64,000 nt of DNA from Cedecea sp000277545 (GTDB lineage Bacteria; Pseudomonadota; Gammaproteobacteria; Enterobacterales; Enterobacteriaceae): the NCBI GenBank assembly GCA_050847315.1, contig CP193791.1, one strand, 5' to 3'. The position numbers were made by a program, and so were the translations under genes. Below, piece after piece: positions 25,358 through 33,606 of the stretch (within the stretch, counting starts at the first letter, position 1; each line of letters begins with the position of its first letter). The notes beneath the pieces were generated by a model that was not told the DNA's origin, searched no databases, and worked only from the letters and a program-made list of their open reading frames with translations.

Positions 25358-26796
25358 AATGTATACTCGTTTCACCCGATGCAGCCTTTAACAACGCTCA
25401 TCTTATCTTGTGGGACACTTCCCTAAGCCGCTGGCCAAACGCCCTGCAATCCTTGCTGGAAGAGATGTCAACCCACGATGAACCGCAAACCACCACCTTT
25501 GGTTTACGGGGTATCTGTGCGCGGCTGTCGCTGCTGCCTTCAGCAGAAATCACTCAGCCAGCCGTACTTCGCCAGCTGCTTTCCGCCGCCGAAGCGCTGC
25601 TGCCCTCCCCTGTTTTGCAGCCCGTGGCGCTGGATCTCGCGGGCTTTAATCTGGCGGATGAAACCACCTTTGTTCGCCTGCGCACGCTGCTGATTGCCCT
25701 CCTCAACCGCTTCTATCAGCTGCCGCAGCTGGGCTATCGCGAAGACGAACCGCAAAGCAATGGCGAGCTGTGGCTGATTACCGAACCCAATAATGCGCTG
25801 GCTCGCCGTCTGGCTTCCCAGGCCGAAGCCATCGCGCAGGGCATGCTGCTCTCTCGCCAGTTGGCGGATTTACCCGCGCTGAATTGTCGGCCACAGGATG
25901 TGGCGCTGCGGGCGGAAACCTGGGCCCGCCAACACCCGCAAACCCAGTGCGAGATTCTGGACGAGCAGGCCATTTTTGACCACGGACTCGGCTGCCTGCA
26001 CGCCACGGGAAAAGGCAGCGTCAACCCTCCCCGGCTGGTGACGCTGCGCTGGCAGGGTGCCAGCGAAGAAGCGCCAGTTTACGCCCTCGTCGGGAAAGGG
26101 ATCACCTTCGATACCGGCGGAATGTGGCTGAAAGAAGGTGAAGGCATGCGCACCATGAAATATGACATGTGCGGCGCGGCAGTGGTGTTCGGCATGATGG
26201 AAACGGTGAAGCGTCTTAAGCTGCCTATTAACGTCGTGGCCCTTATGGCGCTGGCGGAAAACATGCCCGGCAGCACGGCGATGATGCCGGGTGACGTCGT
26301 GCGCTCCTACTCGGGGGCCAGCGTCGAAATTATTAATACCGACGCCGAAGGGCGGCTGGTTCTCGCCGACGCGCTCAGCTACGCCGCAGCGCATTTTAAG
26401 CCCGCCGAAATGATCGACGTCGCCACGCTGACCGGCGCGGTGGTCAAAGCGCTGGGCTACGATATTTCGGGCTTAATGAGTAACAATGAAGCCCTAAGCC
26501 AGCGCCTGCAGCAGGCAGGTAGCCTGACACAGGATCGCGTCTGGCCGCTGCCGCTGGACGAAAGCTTTGACGGTCAGGTCAAAAGCGTCATTGCCGACTA
26601 CACCAACACGCCACCCAACAACGCCGCCATTGCGGTGTCCGCCGCCCAGTTCCTGAGTAAGTTCTGCCCCCAGCGTCCGTGGGCACATCTGGACGTCAGC
26701 GGCACCGCGCTGTCGCGTGGGAAATTCACCCAGGCCAGCGGCCGCCCGGCACATTTGCTGACGCAGTATTTCTTGTCGCTGTGTGAAGGGAAATAG
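25354..26796 (+). CDS. M17 leucyl aminopeptidase family protein
   Basis: 480-residue metallo-aminopeptidase. The catalytic C-domain carries GKGITFDTGG with metal-binding Lys and Asp, KYDMCGAA and the M17 signature NTDAEGRLVLADAL. The N-terminal domain is divergent from PepA and PepB, as in YbaC/DUF-type M17 paralogues. It is translationally coupled to the previous gene (ATGA overlap). With its neighbours it suggests import and breakdown of sugar-linked asparagine or glycopeptides. A terminator follows. Confidence 0.88.
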   Translation: MKCILVSPDAAFNNAHLILWDTSLSRWPNALQSLLEEMSTHDEPQTTTFGLRGICARLSLLPSAEITQPAVLRQLLSAAEALLPSPVLQPVALDLAGFNLADETTFVRLRTLLIALLNRFYQLPQLGYREDEPQSNGELWLITEPNNALARRLASQAEAIAQGMLLSRQLADLPALNCRPQDVALRAETWARQHPQTQCEILDEQAIFDHGLGCLHATGKGSVNPPRLVTLRWQGASEEAPVYALVGKGITFDTGGMWLKEGEGMRTMKYDMCGAAVVFGMMETVKRLKLPINVVALMALAENMPGSTAMMPGDVVRSYSGASVEIINTDAEGRLVLADALSYAAAHFKPAEMIDVATLTGAVVKALGYDISGLMSNNEALSQRLQQAGSLTQDRVWPLPLDESFDGQVKSVIADYTNTPPNNAAIAVSAAQFLSKFCPQRPWAHLDVSGTALSRGKFTQASGRPAHLLTQYFLSLCEGK

Positions 26797-26813
26797 CGTT
26801 GCCATGACTTAAA

Positions 26814-26832
26814 CGCCCCAATGGGGCGCTTT
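26814..26832. terminator. Terminator at the end of the PTS operon
   Basis: CGCCCC-AAT-GGGGCG followed by CTTT on the right and preceded by TTAAA on the left, between the convergent aminopeptidase gene and the transposase-derived gene. Confidence 0.7.
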
Positions 26833-27664
26833 AACGATGGGAATGATGAAGTTTCAGCCACGCCTCGGGCGTCAGGTTTTTCAGCCTGCTGCGGATAATC
26901 CTTTTATTGAGCAGATCTTCAAACTCCAGCAGCACCGCCCCCAGCCCCAGCCGCTTATCAAAGCGCTCGCCGTTCAGCAGCGCTTCCAGCGCCTGGTGGT
27001 AATTGCCCTGCCCGGCTTTTTCCAGCCAAGCTTCCTGCTCCACAGCCTGTAAAGGCACGCCCAGTTCCCCTGCAAGCTTGTGCGTAAAAGAGCAAGATTT
27101 TGCCGTTAAAGAAAGTACGGCGAGCGGCAACCCTTCCCGCAAAAAGCCCACCAGCGGCTCAGCCACCTCTTCACTGCCGCGCTCGCGCAGCGCAACGGCC
27201 ATATAGCCGGAGGTTCTTTCACTGAACACCAGCAGTTCACCTTGCTTATGGCTAATCGTCTCCGGCAGCGAGAAGGTATCCAGCGTAAAATGGCCCGGCG
27301 TCTGGCTGAGCGTTGGCTTAGCCATGCGCGACAGCTGCCAGTTTTGCAGCATACGGCTGACGCTTGCGCGGGAAATCCCCTGCTGAATCAGTAAGCGAGC
27401 AGCTTCGAGAAGTTCATCGAGGGAAAGCGCCAGGCGCACGCGCAGGAAGATCAGCATCGATTCCTGCTCGTGACTTAACGCCCGATGAATGGTATTCGGC
27501 CGGTGAGATTTGTCGTAACAGTCGGCGCGTTTACGCCAGCGCCGGACGGTATCGACCGAAATGTTCAGCTCCTCCGCCAGCTCGCCGTCCGTTTTCGCGG
27601 ACTCCTGAATGTACTTTCGCGTACGCGGCGTTGTTGTGGCGTTGGAGTGCAGCTTTATCTCCAT
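26831..27664 (-). CDS. Transposase-derived HTH protein with degenerate integrase core
   Basis: 277-residue protein resembling IS481/IS3-type transposases at its N-terminus: residues 10-45 form a helix-turn-helix (ELAEELNISVDTVRRWRKR) and 60-110 a second helical region (ALSLDELLEAARLL...ISRASVSRMLQ). The following region keeps the first catalytic-type Asp (HFTLDTF), but the usual second motif TDNG is replaced by LTAKS and no DDE glutamate is recognisable. It is shorter than active transposases. No terminal inverted repeats or target duplication are evident. The intact frame despite lost catalytic residues suggests a domesticated DNA-binding protein. Function unknown. Confidence 0.7.
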   Translation of the reverse strand: MEIKLHSNATTTPRTRKYIQESAKTDGELAEELNISVDTVRRWRKRADCYDKSHRPNTIHRALSHEQESMLIFLRVRLALSLDELLEAARLLIQQGISRASVSRMLQNWQLSRMAKPTLSQTPGHFTLDTFSLPETISHKQGELLVFSERTSGYMAVALRERGSEEVAEPLVGFLREGLPLAVLSLTAKSCSFTHKLAGELGVPLQAVEQEAWLEKAGQGNYHQALEALLNGERFDKRLGLGAVLLEFEDLLNKRIIRSRLKNLTPEAWLKLHHSHR

Positions 27665-28025
27665 CGAACCTCATCCGTCGGGTTAAAAAGGAAAGAGAAC
27701 AGTATAAAAGCTTCCCTGTCAGCTTACTGCGCAAATCATCAAAGTCAGGCTGAAAAAGAGGCGCAAGCGATTGCACATCAGGTAAGACCAGCGCTGGCAA
27801 AAAGAGTAGCAAAATGTGCGCAAACTAAGTGTTTCTAGGGTTAACGTCACGCAACGAAACTATTTACTCCGTAATTATCTTTTATTTCAATACGTTATAA
27901 CTAATTCAATTTTTTTGATTAAGGTCGTCAATTCTCTTCGATTTATTCTTCCACAAAAAAGTGTGACCATAATCACATCGACGGAACAACGTCACCTTAA
28001 CAGAACAACCTGCGAGAATTTAGCC
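27665..28025. other. Intergenic region before ybiJ
   Basis: 361 AT-rich bases between divergent genes. They hold the ybiJ promoter region and a perfect CRP site at 27962-27977. I see no further gene. Confidence 0.55.
27962..27977 (+). promoter_or_regulatory. CRP site upstream of ybiJ
   Basis: TGTGA-CCATAA-TCACA is a perfect match to both CRP half-sites, 48 bases before the ybiJ ATG. Confidence 0.8.
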
Positions 28026-28286
28026 ATGAAAACCATCAAATATGCTGTAGCTGCAATTGCTCTTTCTACTCTGTCTTTCGGTGCTTTCGCTGCCCAATCC
28101 GTAAACGAAGCCCAGGCGCAGAACCTGAATAAAATTGGCGTTGTTTCCGCCACTGGCGCAACAACTCTGGATGGCCTGGAAGCAAAACTGGCCGCTAAAG
28201 CAGAAGCCGCTGGCGCAAGCTCTTACGCGATTACTTCTGCCAACACCGAAGGCCAAATGAGCGGCACCGCGGTTATCTACAAATAA
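28026..28286 (+). CDS. ybiJ: YbiJ, periplasmic DUF1471/YhcN-family protein
   Basis: 86-residue secreted protein: signal peptide MKTIKYAVAAIALSTLSFGA (cut near AFA-AQ), then one DUF1471 domain ending GTAVIYK. It is almost identical to E. coli YbiJ in the signal peptide and in QAQNLNKIGVVSA. Its function is unknown; paralogues BhsA and McbA respond to stress. The location beside ybiB agrees with E. coli, with ybiC missing between them. It is a second paralogue of mcbA within 6 kb. Confidence 0.93.
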   Translation: MKTIKYAVAAIALSTLSFGAFAAQSVNEAQAQNLNKIGVVSATGATTLDGLEAKLAAKAEAAGASSYAITSANTEGQMSGTAVIYK

Positions 28287-28302
28287 TCCCGCGCTCAAGT
28301 AA

Positions 28303-28372
28303 TACCCTCATCAAGGCTGGTACCCTCATCGGCCTTGATACCACTACCCTTGTTTAACCCTGATGTTACCCT
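28303..28372 (+). repeat. TACCCT direct repeats with embedded hairpin
   Basis: TACCCT occurs at 28303, 28321, 28345 and 28367, the first two followed by CATC and the last two by TGTTT. An 8-bp perfect stem ATCAAGGC/GCCTTGAT (28310-28339) lies among them, in the 3' untranslated stretch of ybiJ. Confidence 0.6.
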
Positions 28373-28377
28373 TGTTT

Positions 28378-28408
28378 GCCCGCGATGCCTGTCGCGGGCT
28401 TTTTTTTG
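28378..28408. terminator. ybiJ terminator
   Basis: GCCCGCGA-N6-TCGCGGGC followed by eight T residues, between convergent ybiJ and ybiB. Confidence 0.92.
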
Positions 28409-28416
28409 TTTAGCAT

Positions 28417-29379
28417 TCAGAATACGTCGGCAACCCGCGCCAGGCCGGCCTCAAGCGTTGCAGCCTCTCCGGTAGCAACTAGGCAACAGGCCATCTGAAT
28501 TTTCAGCGACTGCGGGACCGGCTCAACGCCCGCCACGCAGCGCTCAATCCAGCGGGCAGTGACTTCAGGATCTTTGCCTGATGGCAGCACGACGCCTTCG
28601 TGTTCGGCTTGCCGTTCGCTCACGATGCGGGTGCCCTGTCCATCAATCAGCGTTATTTGCGGGCAGCGCAGCGGGTTGGCGTACACTTCACCTTCGGTGC
28701 CGTGCATTAACAGCCCCCGCCCGCCGATATCAGCAAAAAACTTCGCCACTTTCGGCACATATTCCGGGTGAGAAACGCTGGCCAAACGCAGCGCGGCCTC
28801 CTCCTCAAACGGCGTGGCCAGCTTCGCCAGCGTGTGCGCGCTGTTACGCACCCCCATGCGCCAGCGCATTGCCAGCTGGTTTTCCATCGGCGGGCAAAGC
28901 GCGCTAATCGGCAGATAGACGGGATGATGAGATTCAAGCTTCGCCTGTGCCTGTCCGGCGTGGCGGGTCGGCTCAATGCCCAGCAGCGTAAAGATGGTTT
29001 CCGTCAGCACTCGGGTGGGATCTTCACTCACGCCGTGGATCACAACCGGGTAACCCAGTTTGTTGAGCAAAAGCGCCAGCAGCGGCGTGAGGTTAGCCTG
29101 CTTGCGGGCGCCGTTATAGGAAGGAATGACAATCGGCATCGGCTTGCCGGGCGGCGGCGTGAGCGTAATGACATGCTGCTTCATCGCCTCATAAAAACCG
29201 AGCATCTCCGCTTCGCCTTCGCCCTTAATACGCAGGGCAATCAGCACCCCGCCCAGCTCAAGGTCAGGCACTTCGCCCTTCAGCATGTGGCTATACAGCC
29301 CGCGCGCCGTATCAAAATCGAGATCTCTGGCGTGGTTTTTCCCGCGGCCAATTTCTTTAATGATTTTGCGATAGTCCAT
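28417..29379 (-). CDS. ybiB: YbiB, TrpD2-type nucleic-acid-binding protein
   Basis: 320 residues, the exact length of E. coli YbiB, with the anthranilate phosphoribosyltransferase-like fold (TrpD2). In this family the enzyme activity is lost and the protein binds DNA/RNA, forming filaments on nucleic acid. The N-terminus MDYRKIIKEIGRGKNHARDLD is invariant. It lies downstream of dinG, 14 bases after its stop, in one SOS-controlled transcript as in E. coli. Confidence 0.94.
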   Translation of the reverse strand: MDYRKIIKEIGRGKNHARDLDFDTARGLYSHMLKGEVPDLELGGVLIALRIKGEGEAEMLGFYEAMKQHVITLTPPPGKPMPIVIPSYNGARKQANLTPLLALLLNKLGYPVVIHGVSEDPTRVLTETIFTLLGIEPTRHAGQAQAKLESHHPVYLPISALCPPMENQLAMRWRMGVRNSAHTLAKLATPFEEEAALRLASVSHPEYVPKVAKFFADIGGRGLLMHGTEGEVYANPLRCPQITLIDGQGTRIVSERQAEHEGVVLPSGKDPEVTARWIERCVAGVEPVPQSLKIQMACCLVATGEAATLEAGLARVADVF

Positions 29380-29393
29380 CCAGACTCTCCTTG

Positions 29394-31553
29394 CTATTTC
29401 TTGCTCACACGTTTGCGCCGTACAGTGTGTTTCGGCGTCGTTATTATCACTTTTGCTTCCGGCGCGTCGGGCTGTTCAATCGGGAACACCGGCAGCGCGG
29501 CCAGCAGACGCTCGCCGTAGCGTTTACTCAGCAGGCGGCGGTCGTAAATGACTATCTCACCATAGCAGGCGTGGCTACGAATTAAACGCCCAACTTGTTG
29601 AATCAGATTAAAAGAGGCGCTGGGCAAACTCTGCACTTCAAAAGGATAGCGGTTGAGGCTTTTCAGCCACTCCCCTTCGGTGACCACCACCGGGCTGTCT
29701 ACCGGCGGGAAGGCAATCTTATGGATGTGCACCTGAGTCAGCAGCTCGCCTTTCAGATCCAGCCCTTCGGCAAAAGATTGCAGGCCAATCAACACGCTGG
29801 TTTCCCCGGCCTGAACGCGCTGGCGATGCAGCTCTACCAGACGGTAACGGGGCTGATCGCCCTGCACCAGCAGCATCAGCCGCAGATCGGTGACGTGGGT
29901 TAAAAACTGCTGCATGGCGCGGCCGCTGGCGAACAGCACCAGCATCGCTTTATGCTCGCCCTGCGCCAGCTGCGCCCGGAAGAAGGCCGCCATCTCGGCA
30001 ATATGCTGCGCCTCGTGCTCCATCAGCGGCTCAAAGCGCATTTTGGGGATAACGATTTTCCCTTGCTCAATATGATTAAACGGCGAGTCCAGATGGATAA
30101 ACCGGTCGCCCGCTTTCTCACGCAGGCCGCTCATCTCCTGCAGGCGATCAAAGCGGTTGAGCGAGCGCAGCGTGGCGGAGGTCACAATCACATGCGGCAC
30201 TTTGCGCCACAGCATTTTTTCCAGCTGATCGCTGACGCGGATCCCCACGCAGTGGAAGAACAGATGCGGCTGCCCCTCGCGGATTTCACGCGTCACCCAC
30301 TTCGACACCGGCGCGCCGGAGGCCTGCTCCATCGCCGCCAGCTTCCACAGCTTGCTCTGCGCTTCAAAAAAGCCTAGCGCCCGGTTCATTTGCAGCAGCG
30401 CCCGGTGCAGGCGCACGATATCGTGGCTGGCGGTTTTTTCGCTCAAATCGTTGAGCAACGCTTCCGACAGGCCGCGCAGCGCCTCCATCAGCTTCGCGAG
30501 GCGCTGGCAAATCACCATGATCTCTTCGGGCAGGACGCCCATTTCAAAGCGGTGTTCGCCTTCCCGTTCCCCCGGCAGCCAAAGGCTAACGATCGCGTTA
30601 AACGACTGCAGCAGCTCATACACCTCGTCGCAGTGATTGGTCAGACGTTCAGGCACGGTCAGCGGCGGCGGGCTTTTGGGCCGGAACTGCGCCATGCAGG
30701 TTTCCACCAGCTTGCTGAACAGGTCGAGCTGCAGGCGGCTGTAGCCCGGCGTTATCTCCGCGCTCATCTCCAGCGCGTCGCGGGCAACGTCCGCCAGATG
30801 ATGGCCTTCGTCCAGCACCAGCAGCAGATTTTTCGCCTCAGGCAGCACCGCGTCGCTTTCCAGCGCCGCCATCACCAGCGCGTGGTTGGCCACGACCACT
30901 TCCGCCTCGTCGATTTCCCGGCGGGCCACAAAGAACGGGCACTCTTTATACCAGTGGCAGTTTCGCCCCAGGCAGCTGGCTTTATCGGTGCTTAGCCGTC
31001 GCCAGAGATCGTCGTCAATCGCCTCATCGGTGTGATCCCGCAGCCCGTCCCATTTATAGCCGTCGAGGCTGGCTTTAAGTTTGGCGCAGCGCTGCTGTTC
31101 GGCTTTGCTGGTCGGCGACATTTCATCGTCCAGAAACGCCAGCAGATCGCCCTGCGTAAAGTTATCGGTCGCCAGCGCGGCCAGATTGCGCGGGCACACG
31201 TAACGCCCGCGGCCAAAGGCGGCGGTAAACTTCAGGTCAGGAATGATTTTGCGCAGCAGCGGCAGATCTTTGCTGTAAATTTGATCCTGCAGCGCCACGT
31301 TGGCGGTGCTGACCACCAGCGTTTTTTGATCCCCTCTGGCGATAGCAATGCCGGGGATCAGGTAAGAGAGGGTTTTGCCGACGCCGGTCGGCGCTTCAAT
31401 AGCCAGATGCCGCCCTTCTTCATCGGCAAGGGTCTTCGCCACCTCGGCGATCATCTGCCGCTGAGGCGCTCGCGGAATAAAATCCGGGATCTGCTGCTGT
31501 AGCGCCTTATACCAGGCACCTATTTGCGCTTTTTGCGCCGACGACAAAGCCAT
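29394..31553 (-). CDS. dinG: ATP-dependent DNA helicase DinG
   Basis: 719-residue XPD-like superfamily 2 helicase that unwinds D-loops, R-loops and G-quadruplexes with 5'-3' polarity. Walker A lies in EAPTGVGKTLSY and the DEAH variant in LDEGHHLAD. Fe-S cluster cysteines lie in RYVCPRNLAAL, QRCAKL and ASCLGRNCHWYKECPFF. C-terminal motif VI is QQVGRLIRS. A LexA-type box lies 68 bases upstream. It forms the right edge of the E. coli-collinear backbone; the T3SS island begins beyond its promoter. Confidence 0.96.
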   Translation of the reverse strand: MALSSAQKAQIGAWYKALQQQIPDFIPRAPQRQMIAEVAKTLADEEGRHLAIEAPTGVGKTLSYLIPGIAIARGDQKTLVVSTANVALQDQIYSKDLPLLRKIIPDLKFTAAFGRGRYVCPRNLAALATDNFTQGDLLAFLDDEMSPTSKAEQQRCAKLKASLDGYKWDGLRDHTDEAIDDDLWRRLSTDKASCLGRNCHWYKECPFFVARREIDEAEVVVANHALVMAALESDAVLPEAKNLLLVLDEGHHLADVARDALEMSAEITPGYSRLQLDLFSKLVETCMAQFRPKSPPPLTVPERLTNHCDEVYELLQSFNAIVSLWLPGEREGEHRFEMGVLPEEIMVICQRLAKLMEALRGLSEALLNDLSEKTASHDIVRLHRALLQMNRALGFFEAQSKLWKLAAMEQASGAPVSKWVTREIREGQPHLFFHCVGIRVSDQLEKMLWRKVPHVIVTSATLRSLNRFDRLQEMSGLREKAGDRFIHLDSPFNHIEQGKIVIPKMRFEPLMEHEAQHIAEMAAFFRAQLAQGEHKAMLVLFASGRAMQQFLTHVTDLRLMLLVQGDQPRYRLVELHRQRVQAGETSVLIGLQSFAEGLDLKGELLTQVHIHKIAFPPVDSPVVVTEGEWLKSLNRYPFEVQSLPSASFNLIQQVGRLIRSHACYGEIVIYDRRLLSKRYGERLLAALPVFPIEQPDAPEAKVIITTPKHTVRRKRVSKK

Positions 31554-31620
31554 AACATCACTTCTTTCTCTGGATAATTTAAGTCACAGAACGGCGTCTG
31601 TGGCCCGAATTATGACGAGA

Positions 31621-31640
31621 TACTGTATAAACAGCCACTA
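31621..31640 (-). promoter_or_regulatory. LexA box of dinG-ybiB
   Basis: Read on the minus strand it is TAGTGGCTGTTTATACAGTA, two bases different from the E. coli dinG operator (TATTGGCTGTTTATACAGTA). SOS induction is expected. Confidence 0.85.
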
Positions 31641-31700
31641 TTGTTTTACTTTTACTCCCCTAACCCTGCCGTTTTTTGCCTCTTCCTGGAGGTTCATTCA

Positions 31701-31737
31701 GAAAAACGTTTTAACCGCACGGAGGCGGCTAAAACGT
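31701..31737 (-). terminator. Terminator of the effector/chaperone operon
   Basis: On the minus strand ACGTTTTA and TAAAACGT form an 8-bp outer stem with an inner CCGC/GCGG stem, followed by a T-run. It lies just past the stop of the last chaperone gene and marks the island's left edge. Confidence 0.85.
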
Positions 31738-31748
31738 GAGGATCGCGG

Positions 31749-32147
31749 TTAAACCAACCACGCGGCCAGCTTTTCGGCCTGCTGCGCAAAGCGGTTAAAC
31801 AGCCGCTTGAGCACTTCCGGCTCCAACTGATGGAACGGCAGACTGCTCCACTGCACCACCTGCTGCTGGTCGGGCAGCAGCCCGGTGAGCACCGGGGGAT
31901 AATCCATCCCCAGCAGATTAGCCTGCAGCAGCACCGTCAGCGTGTCGGTATCGCTCAGCCGGGTGGGCTGAACGGGCAGCATGCAGCTCAGCAGCAGGTG
32001 CCCAACCGGCGATTCGCTGATCTCCAGCGTCACGCCCTCGCCAAGCTCAACGGAATAGCCTTCTGCGTTCTCAAGCTCGACTCTTTGCCCCAGCTCATCG
32101 GTCAACAGCGGCTGCAAAACTTGCGCTAATTTTGAAGGTGCGGGCAT
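31749..32147 (-). CDS. Type III secretion chaperone (CesT-like), downstream of effector
   Basis: 132-residue acidic protein with the alpha/beta layout of class I T3SS chaperones: an N-terminal helix (PSKLAQVLQPLL), a beta sheet with ESPVGHLLLSCMLPV, a LLQANLLGMDY dimer-helix motif and a C-terminal helix. The LLQANLL motif is also found in the other two chaperones of this window. It starts two bases after the effector stop codon, so it probably serves that effector. No enzymatic motif is seen. A displaced HrpG-like role is a less likely alternative. Confidence 0.75.
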   Translation of the reverse strand: MPAPSKLAQVLQPLLTDELGQRVELENAEGYSVELGEGVTLEISESPVGHLLLSCMLPVQPTRLSDTDTLTVLLQANLLGMDYPPVLTGLLPDQQQVVQWSSLPFHQLEPEVLKRLFNRFAQQAEKLAAWLV

Positions 32148-32149
32148 CG

Positions 32150-33529
32150 TTAGTTACCTATGATTCGCCGGAAAGCGGCAGTGACTGAGTTAGATCGAGG
32201 CCGGGTTCGGGCCGGGGCTGGTGCAGTGCCGTAGACATCCGGCGGAATAACCGGCGGCTCACGGTAAACCGGTCGGCTTGCCATCGCGTGCATGGGCGCA
32301 TGGGCGTGCACCGGCGGCGGGCCATAGCTGTAAACCGGCGCTGCAGCTGGCGGTGGGCCGTAGCTATAAACCGGTGCAGCCGTTGGCGGCGGGCCGTAGT
32401 TGAACGCGGGGGCATGACCCGGCAGCGGAACCGTGCTGTACATCCCTCCAGGCGCGGGAGGCGGTGGGGCATAAATGGGCATCGGGGCCGGACGAATATC
32501 GACGGAGTTTGCCCGGCGACGAGGGGCTGCGGGGGGAACCGCATTGGATGCCGTTCTCGGGCGGCGGCCACGGGAAGAAGATTCCGCGGCGAACGATTCC
32601 GTGCGCTGACGAGGCCGATCGTTACTGGTGAACGTTGGCGCAGGTGTCCCACGCTGCTGCGCATCTACCGCAGCCTGAGGCCCGATCATTCGGGAACGCA
32701 TCTGCCCGACGGACAGCGACTGGTCAAAATGTTGCACAACGCCCCGGCTGTCGGTGCCATCGTACTGAATACCCAGGTTGTTGGAGGCGTGCCGCTGCAC
32801 GTATCCTGGCCCCGCCACCACCGAGTCCCGCAGCTTTTCAGGGCTTAGCTTCGCGAGTTTTGGCGCGGCCTTACGGAACGCTTTATCCACTTCCGCCTGC
32901 GTCGCTTTCTCGCCACGCAGCAGCTTCTCGCGGACATCATCGTCCCGGTGGCCAACAGGATACGTATGCAGTACGTGGTAACTGTCGCCGAATTTCGCGT
33001 CTTCTATCCGCATGGCTCGGCCAAATTCCGGCCAGGGGTCGGACACCACAGACCGCCCGTTCTCCCGCGGATCGCCGATGATCACAAAAGCGTGGTCGAC
33101 ATCGCGGTTATGCACTACGGAAACCGGCTGTTTGACGCGGGAGTTCGCCAGCAGTAGCGCATTCACCGCCGCCATTTCGCCGCAGTTTCCCGCTCGAAAC
33201 TTAGAGGCCTCCCAGGCGCGCACGGTGTAGTCCCCGTTGCCCGTTTCCTTCTGCGACAGAAGCGTTCGCTTATAGGATTCGGCCATCGTGGCGCGAACAT
33301 GGTTTTTTTGGTTACCCGACCCCATGTCCAGAATGCGCCAGGTATCATCTATTGCCTTATTGGCGTAATAGAGCGCGTCAGCCCGGCGCGACGACACGTT
33401 CACGGTGCAATCGAAATGCTGAGTATTATTAGGCTCCAGCGCGAGGCGCATGGAAACCCGTCGGTTTGAGTTACCTCTTATCAGGCCTGGATCGACCCTC
33501 AGGCTGGTATCAACGTTGTTTAACGGCAT
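32150..33529 (-). CDS. Putative type III effector, papain-like Cys-His-Asp fold with proline-rich tail
   Basis: 459 residues from ATG 33529, which follows GGGGAGAT; the frame extends to a TTG ten codons upstream. A candidate triad is visible: Cys116 in GNCGEMAAVNALLL, His146 in DVDHAFVIIGDP and Asp164 in VSDPWPEFGR. Order and spacing recall papain-fold toxins and deamidases of the Pasteurella toxin C3 kind more than YopT/AvrPphB, where Cys and His lie farther apart. Residues from about 290 on are low-complexity and Arg/Pro/Ala-rich, with three tandem 12-residue YGPPP repeats, suggesting binding to host SH3 or WW domains. It sits in an HrpL-controlled operon between a protease effector and a chaperone. 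No named family is assigned; the host target is unknown. Confidence 0.7.
   Translation of the reverse strand: MPLNNVDTSLRVDPGLIRGNSNRRVSMRLALEPNNTQHFDCTVNVSSRRADALYYANKAIDDTWRILDMGSGNQKNHVRATMAESYKRTLLSQKETGNGDYTVRAWEASKFRAGNCGEMAAVNALLLANSRVKQPVSVVHNRDVDHAFVIIGDPRENGRSVVSDPWPEFGRAMRIEDAKFGDSYHVLHTYPVGHRDDDVREKLLRGEKATQAEVDKAFRKAAPKLAKLSPEKLRDSVVAGPGYVQRHASNNLGIQYDGTDSRGVVQHFDQSLSVGQMRSRMIGPQAAVDAQQRGTPAPTFTSNDRPRQRTESFAAESSSRGRRPRTASNAVPPAAPRRRANSVDIRPAPMPIYAPPPPAPGGMYSTVPLPGHAPAFNYGPPPTAAPVYSYGPPPAAAPVYSYGPPPVHAHAPMHAMASRPVYREPPVIPPDVYGTAPAPARTRPRSNSVTAAFRRIIGN
32300..32407 (-). repeat. Three 36-bp in-frame tandem repeats in the effector gene
   Basis: Units 32372-32407, 32336-32371 and 32300-32335 encode AFNYGPPPTAAP, VYSYGPPPAAAP and VYSYGPPPVHAH. 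The codons differ between units, so the repeat is not freshly duplicated. Confidence 0.85.
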
Positions 33530-33606
33530 GATATCTCCCCACTTTAGTTGTTGCGTCAACAGGTTATGTGGGGAGAGCGGCGCGGTGGTTCCTGCTGCGG
33601 AAGAAT

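Noticed and set aside
31554..31748. tRNA or integrase marking the left island boundary
   Set aside because: Neither is present; the boundary is simply the dinG LexA promoter followed by the effector-operon terminator.
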